Shown here: one piece after another, positions 59,215 to 64,000 of the stretch
Layout of the letters: every line of letters starts with the position of its first letter
Position numbering within the stretch: the first letter of the stretch is position 1
From: Polytrichum commune
Taxonomy: Eukaryota; Streptophyta; Polytrichopsida; Polytrichales; Polytrichaceae
DNA length: 64,000 bases
Reading direction: 5' to 3'
Assembly (NCBI GenBank): GCA_950295325.1
Contig: OX485807.1
Location: 23,471,666 to 23,535,665 of the forward strand
Notes under the pieces: generated by a model
Database searches by the model: none
Told to the model about the DNA's origin: nothing
Seen by the model: the letters and a program-made list of their open reading frames with translations, nothing else
Translations under genes and position numbers: made by a program

Positions 59215-60635
59215 TTAAAATTGTATTTAGATAAAGTCCAACACCAAAAGGTGGCAGTAGCATGTGGACGAAGAGACTCTTTCACGCTTGCTTCCCCAAG
59301 AAGCCAACATTTCTATCTATCTAGCTATCTATCTGTATGTCTGTCCATCCATCCATACAGTCTAGTGAACTTACATTAGGACAAATCAACAACTGACATG
59401 TAGGGGCATAATTTCACTATTACCCTCTCAATGCATGTTAGGAAAACAAACTAACTTGATGGTTATGGCACCTAGAGGGAGAGGATTATTGTATACAAGC
59501 ATACCTCTCATTCATCCAACATGAAAACTCAAACCCCCCCCCCCAAACATGTTTGTTGCCGATTCATCTCAAGTGACCATCACTACACTAATTCCATGTC
59601 GTTCAAGTTGATTCTGGTGTCAAATCAACTAAAGCAGGTAACCTCCGAACTACTTGCTATTTCAAGGCTCTTATGTTGGATGAATGAGACATACGCTCGT
59701 GTACGGCTATTCCCTCTCTCTCCATGGCACCTCACCTTATGGTTGTGTTGTTGGCTTTGTCCCATATCTTAGGATAGAGGCATTGTGAAGACTGCCTTTG
59801 AGTGGTAGTAAAGGCCCGGGCAATGCATGTCAAAACTTATTGGATAGGGTTAGGTGAAACTCAGTGAAATTTCCAATTTACCATGAAAAAAGTTGGTAAT
59901 TTAAAAATGTCAATTTTAGGGCAGAGTCTCTCTCCTCCTCTCTTTTTTTGATTTATTTGGGTGTGTGTGTGTATATATACACATGAAAAGATTAAGGGTT
60001 GGGGCCTTGGGGCCTTGGGGGGTAATAAGTTTACTTAACAACAGAGGCCATTTGTGTTGCTCAGTCTGTTGTGAAAGAGGGGCGGGGCCTGGCGTGGCCT
60101 GGCTCCGCCCAGTGGCTAAGTTTCCCTCCCTTTCCTGTGGCTCATAAGTTCGGCAGAAAAAGGGCTGGAAACCCCAAGACCCAGTCCAAGACTTGTGCAT
60201 GAGACCGAAAGCTGGGTCACTGGGAGCCAGCATTTTACCCCTGGTAGCTTCGGAGGAGAGGTAAATCCGGAGTCAAAATCACTTCATGAGCCCTGGATCT
60301 ACCCCTTGTTACCCCAACTATACTTAGCCAGCTTTAGATGTAGACAGGTATTTAGCAAAAGCCTGGCTCGGAGGTGGCAGGCCGCGAGTGAGTCAGGAAA
60401 TTGTGCCGTTGTTGCAGTTTTTGGTGCAATATGAGATCATGCTCAAGGGCCACTTCAACATCATAACTTGGCTTTACTCTTTCGTCTTCTCCCTTCTTCT
60501 CAGCTTCCTTCTTTCTTCTTCTTTCTGTTGTGCTCCTTGGACAGAGGTATCCGATCTGCACTCTTCAATCGGAGTGTCGGGGCATCCGATTGATGCTAAG
60601 AGAGGAGTTTTTGAAGCAATAATTGGAGAGGGGGG

Positions 60636-62299
60636 ATGATGGCCCAGCAATGTGCCTTTGGAGCTCTACTTGTGGCGCTTCTCTGCCTTCTTCTGAGCTC
60701 AGGTGAATCCTCCTTGCACCACTTGTGTGGTTTAGAAAGAGATTCAATCTTACACCAGACTTTCTCATGGTAAGGGATTGTGTCTTCTCCAGTGTTCAAT
60801 CTTATTCAATCTTACATCAGGATGATTTTTTCTTTAATTTTCTTTTTCCCCTTCTTTGTAATTGATTCAGTGGCTTATTTTGCAGGGACTGCAGGCGCTA
60901 GGAGTGTGGCCGATGTCGGAGGTAGTGAAAGTGGGTTTTCTTCAGAAGAGATAGTTCTCCACATTCACGATTCACTCACTTATGATCAACATAGACGGCT
61001 GAACGATGGAACGGGGTATTATTGGTGTGTGTCGAAGGATGGAGCCAATGTGTACATGCTCCAGACTGCATTGAACTGGACATGTAGCTCATTCGGAGGC
61101 GGGGTGAATTGCAACCCTATCTACGCGGGTGGAAATTGTTACTTGCCCAACACCATCCAGAAGCATTCTTCTTGGGCTTTCAACATGTATTACAATAGTC
61201 AGTCCGGGGCTCCAGATTCTTGCAACTTCTCTGGCACGGCTATGGTCACCATAAATGATCCAAGTGAGTAAGCCAACTCCCAGTCACCTACCTTACTTCA
61301 AGCTCCATCAATGAATGTCTTCCTTGAAACAGGCCACATACACACATTCCTTGGCTATGTACTGTTTCTTCAATGATGCATTGTCACAAGGGTATTCACG
61401 CTCTCTGTAAATTCTTCATTTGGGGCTCTGAACATTAGATTAGGGTTTGTTTCAGAGTAGTCAAAGGAAAGATAAAAAAAACATTAGACCTTTTGTGTGC
61501 ATTCAATACTGAATTGCTCAACATGAAGTTGGTTATTAAAAAGAAAAAATACTGGAGCCTTGTAATTTCCGTAAGTAATAATCCATAAGTTTCTGATAAA
61601 GGTTGTCATAGCGTTATGTCTTGTGAACTTGGACGTGGCACTGAATATGAAGTGCCAGAAAGGAAGGTGAAATGGAGAGAGTCGTTGTCAATTAGTACTT
61701 TTCTTTTCTTTTCTTTTTCTTCTCTGTTTTTTTTGGATTGAAACCTGAACATGACACTCTAATGCCCTATCTAAATATGGTGGAGGATTCAGTTTCCGCA
61801 AGGTGTAATCTTCAAGCGAGTGTGGTGGAATTCTTCTATATACACAGTTGTGTTTGTGTCTATCCTTCTCTCTGACAACCATGCGACTTTATTTTGTGGT
61901 GACCGGTCTGTGCAGGTACGGAGACGTGTTTGTACCAAGGCACAAATAGGTATGATTTCTGATACTTAAAATTATTTCTCAGTTCTAGTAAAAGTTATTC
62001 AAATTATACAGCTAGGTTTTTGGTATTGGCTAACGCATTGAGCATATTGAGCTAACACCAAGAGTGGAAATTTCTGAACGAGTTTGCATTATGGAGAGGT
62101 CTTTGCAGAGAAGAGTGTAATTGTTGGGATGGATAGCCATGTGGAATCTGCCGAAGGGAACAACGCAACTAATTAGTGAGGGCTTTCCTCGTTTCTGTGC
62201 AGGGCTATTGCTAGCTCCGCCCACACGCACGGAGCAATTCCAGCTCAATCACTGATGGCTCTTCTCTTCACATATCTCCTAACCTATCTTGTCTTGTAG
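60636..62299 (+). CDS. X8 (CBM43) domain protein, GPI-anchored, plasmodesmata callose-binding-like
   Basis: Four exons, 60636-60702, 60886-61263, 61916-61949 and 62203-62299, total 576 nt and 191 residues, with consistent phases. The first exon encodes a signal peptide (ALLVALLCLLLSS). From residue 69 the X8 domain starts with YYWCVSKDGAN, then NWTCSSFGGGVNC, GGNCYLPNTIQKHSSWAFN and DSCNFSGTAMVT, the standard cysteine pattern. The C-terminus (SLMALLFTYLLTYLVL) is a hydrophobic GPI-anchor signal. X8 proteins bind beta-1,3-glucan (callose) at the cell wall or plasmodesmata. The tiny 34-nt exon just after the domain also occurs in some family members, as I recall. ATG 60639 is an alternative start. 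The gene appears intact. Confidence 0.9.
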
Positions 62300-64000
62300 C
62301 CGAAGAACAAAATATTGATTAGCTAACGAAAGACAAGGTACTAACCTTTCCTCCCGAAACACCAAAACACGAAACTTCATGTTGAAGAAGATGTCATGAT
62401 TGACAGTAGTGCACATTCAATCGGCTGCTATGAATGTCTTAGGTGTGGAGTTTGTGAACCTCCCATATGACCTTGTACCTGGGTGACAATTGAAGTCAGT
62501 CCTTCTATTTAAGCTGCACAATGGAGGATTCTCACCCAAGAGAAAATTCACAACGGCGCTAAAAAATTTCCCAGATATCTATTTAACATGTGCAAAAATG
62601 GGAGAGAGGAGGAGGACTTGCTGAACATACAGCTGCACGAAGTGCATCCTTTGTGGTCCGAAAACCAATTTTGATAGGATTATAGTTTAGTACAGTGTGG
62701 TTTACATACAAGATGGATTCAAACTTGACTGCCATGAGTAGATTGATACTAGTGGAGGTGCTTGTAGATTATGATCATACACTAGGTATAACATTCATTC
62801 TTCAGAGAGTAGCTATACCTTCACTAGCTCTTGTTAATACTGGTTAGAAAGGTCTGAAGAGGCTCATTAAGCTAGGTAGGGAGAACCAATTGGACCTTCA
62901 TGGCCCCTTGGAGGTTTTTTACTTTTATCTTTATCTAACAGACCCCAATTCTTGTTCCTTCTTTGAGGCTGACAAAACTTGTGCCAAAGGTTCTGCTGAG
63001 CTTCGATTTTACATTCATTTTGTGCTTGCAATGAAAAAAAGTAGCCTCTTGTCTACTGTCGGTAGGCTGCCTTGACTCTGTGAAATGCTTCACTTCCATA
63101 CTATACTGAGTTACATCGGTGTTGATTATGATTTGAAAGTAGGCCCTTACGGAGGATTTACATTCAAGACACTCAAAGCCAAAGTTAAATATAATTTGGG
63201 TTATCAGATAGAATAGTTTTGGCCACACCAATTTTATAAAACGTTGTTTACTTGTGGCACACCTCAACAAAATTTGTTTGTGTCAATCGGTGGGCATGGC
63301 GCAGTGGGAGTAATAGGAAGGCAGGCCTATAGTTTGTCTTTTGTCAATTATTGTGTGGTATGATATTGGGATGTTTAGGAAACAGTGCTTGACTTTTGAC
63401 GATGCTAATTGCCTGGCCTAAATCATTGACTTGGTTGTACTGACAATGTCCTTTTGAGGTTCCAATGCCAGTAAAAAGCTCTGCAAATGCTTTTGTTACA
63501 CACGGTCAGCTGCATGCAGTGATTAATAGCGAGTATATATGTTAGAATTTAATCTAGGCCCCTGTGCCAGTAGATTAGAGAGCTTGAGATGTTGGGACCA
63601 GAGTTCAGGAAGTTTTTGAAGCCTTAGTGGCTAATTGCCGGTAGTTGGTACGAAGGGTCGGATTTCATTGGCCAATATTCGATTAAATGAAATTCATATC
63701 AGCACTAATTGTTTAAAAAATGCATGAAAAGTTGTTAGAAATCATTTCTTAGTACAAAATCTTGAATAAGTGAAAAGTAAGGCATGTTCAAAACTTTGAA
63801 TTTGAAGAGTTAATATCCTTGGCAGGAATTGAACCGCCTTCACCGCTTGAAGGCCAAGGGTCCCCCAATTCTTCATAGAAGCAATTGGATTTGGTCATGA
63901 AAATGTTGCATAATTCAAAAAGTTTAAGGTTTAGGGTACTTCCTCAAGTGCATCATTAGATGCCCCAGACAAATAACGCTATGGATGCTTCCGGCTGAAA
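62300..64000. other. Intergenic region downstream of the X8 gene
   Basis: A/T-rich DNA with short open frames only. A stretch GGCAGGAATTGAACCGCC at about 63,831 looks like a tRNA T-arm in reverse, but no full cloverleaf could be drawn. Nothing else seen. Confidence 0.4.

Larger units (their letters stand above)
48700..60600. other. Long intergenic region with MITEs and microsatellites
   Basis: I find no supportable protein gene in these 12 kb. The open frames are short, A/T-rich and without domains. The MITE and repeat entries listed separately account for the visible structure. The rest may hold old transposon debris that I could not classify. Confidence 0.5.

Noticed and set aside
63825-63875. 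Reverse-strand tRNA-like T-arm (GGCGGTTCAATTCCTGCC)
   Set aside because: No acceptor, D or anticodon stem could be folded around it.

Overview
The window looks like nuclear DNA of a land plant. It holds spliced genes with GT..AG introns, a plant-type UDP-glycosyltransferase, a plant-specific X8 (CBM43) wall protein, plant Ty3 LTR retrotransposons with an initiator-tRNA-Met primer site, and many MITEs. The transposase resembles, from memory of the family, Mutator-like transposases that are common in early-diverging land plants. A fern, lycophyte or bryophyte is my guess, at low confidence.

Bases 1 to about 33,900 are a deep transposon nest. Layer 0 is a decayed retrotransposon gag (32857-33886, minus strand). 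Layer 1 is an outer giant Mutator-like element (MULE). Its right end is proposed at 32856 and its left end lies before the window. It carries a plus-strand gene (gene A, 1-3402 plus 29698-30887). Layer 2 is an inner MULE of about 26.3 kb (3403-29688) inserted in an exon of gene A. It has terminal inverted repeats and a perfect 9-bp target duplication ACCAACACC. Layer 3 is a Ty3 element (16882-24967) and a solo LTR (27108-28079), both inside the inner MULE's transposase gene. Layer 4 is a solo LTR (19139-20111) inside the Ty3 element. Every insertion inside layers 2 to 4 has a perfect target duplication, so the order of events can be read directly.

The inner MULE carries four genes or ORFs. 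They are a small ORF near its left end, a complete multi-exon gene B (5902-10167, minus), a two-exon gene for a very basic protein (14668-15642, minus), and a MULE transposase with a SWIM zinc finger (15842-28582, plus, broken). Genes A and B are paralogues. Each has a ParB-like motif near the N-terminus and, at the C-terminus, a fold-level match to beta-class N4/N6 DNA methyltransferases. The SAM-binding motif is kept, but the catalytic DPPY-type motif is altered to D-x-x-E. A third, decayed copy (gene C) lies at about 38.04-39.34 kb. Both MULEs also carry arrays of an unusual perfect palindrome, GCCTCGGATCCGAGGC. A giant MULE whose cargo is a ParB/methylase-like protein plus palindrome arrays is the most novel candidate system here.

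From about 34 to 64 kb the sequence is ordinary plant euchromatin-like DNA: low-complexity stretches, microsatellites, several MITEs, a complete five-exon UDP-glycosyltransferase gene with an altered PSPG box (40422-47384, minus), and a complete four-exon GPI-anchored X8 protein gene (60636-62299, plus). All splice models are my own readings by eye. No alignment, RNA or database search was available.
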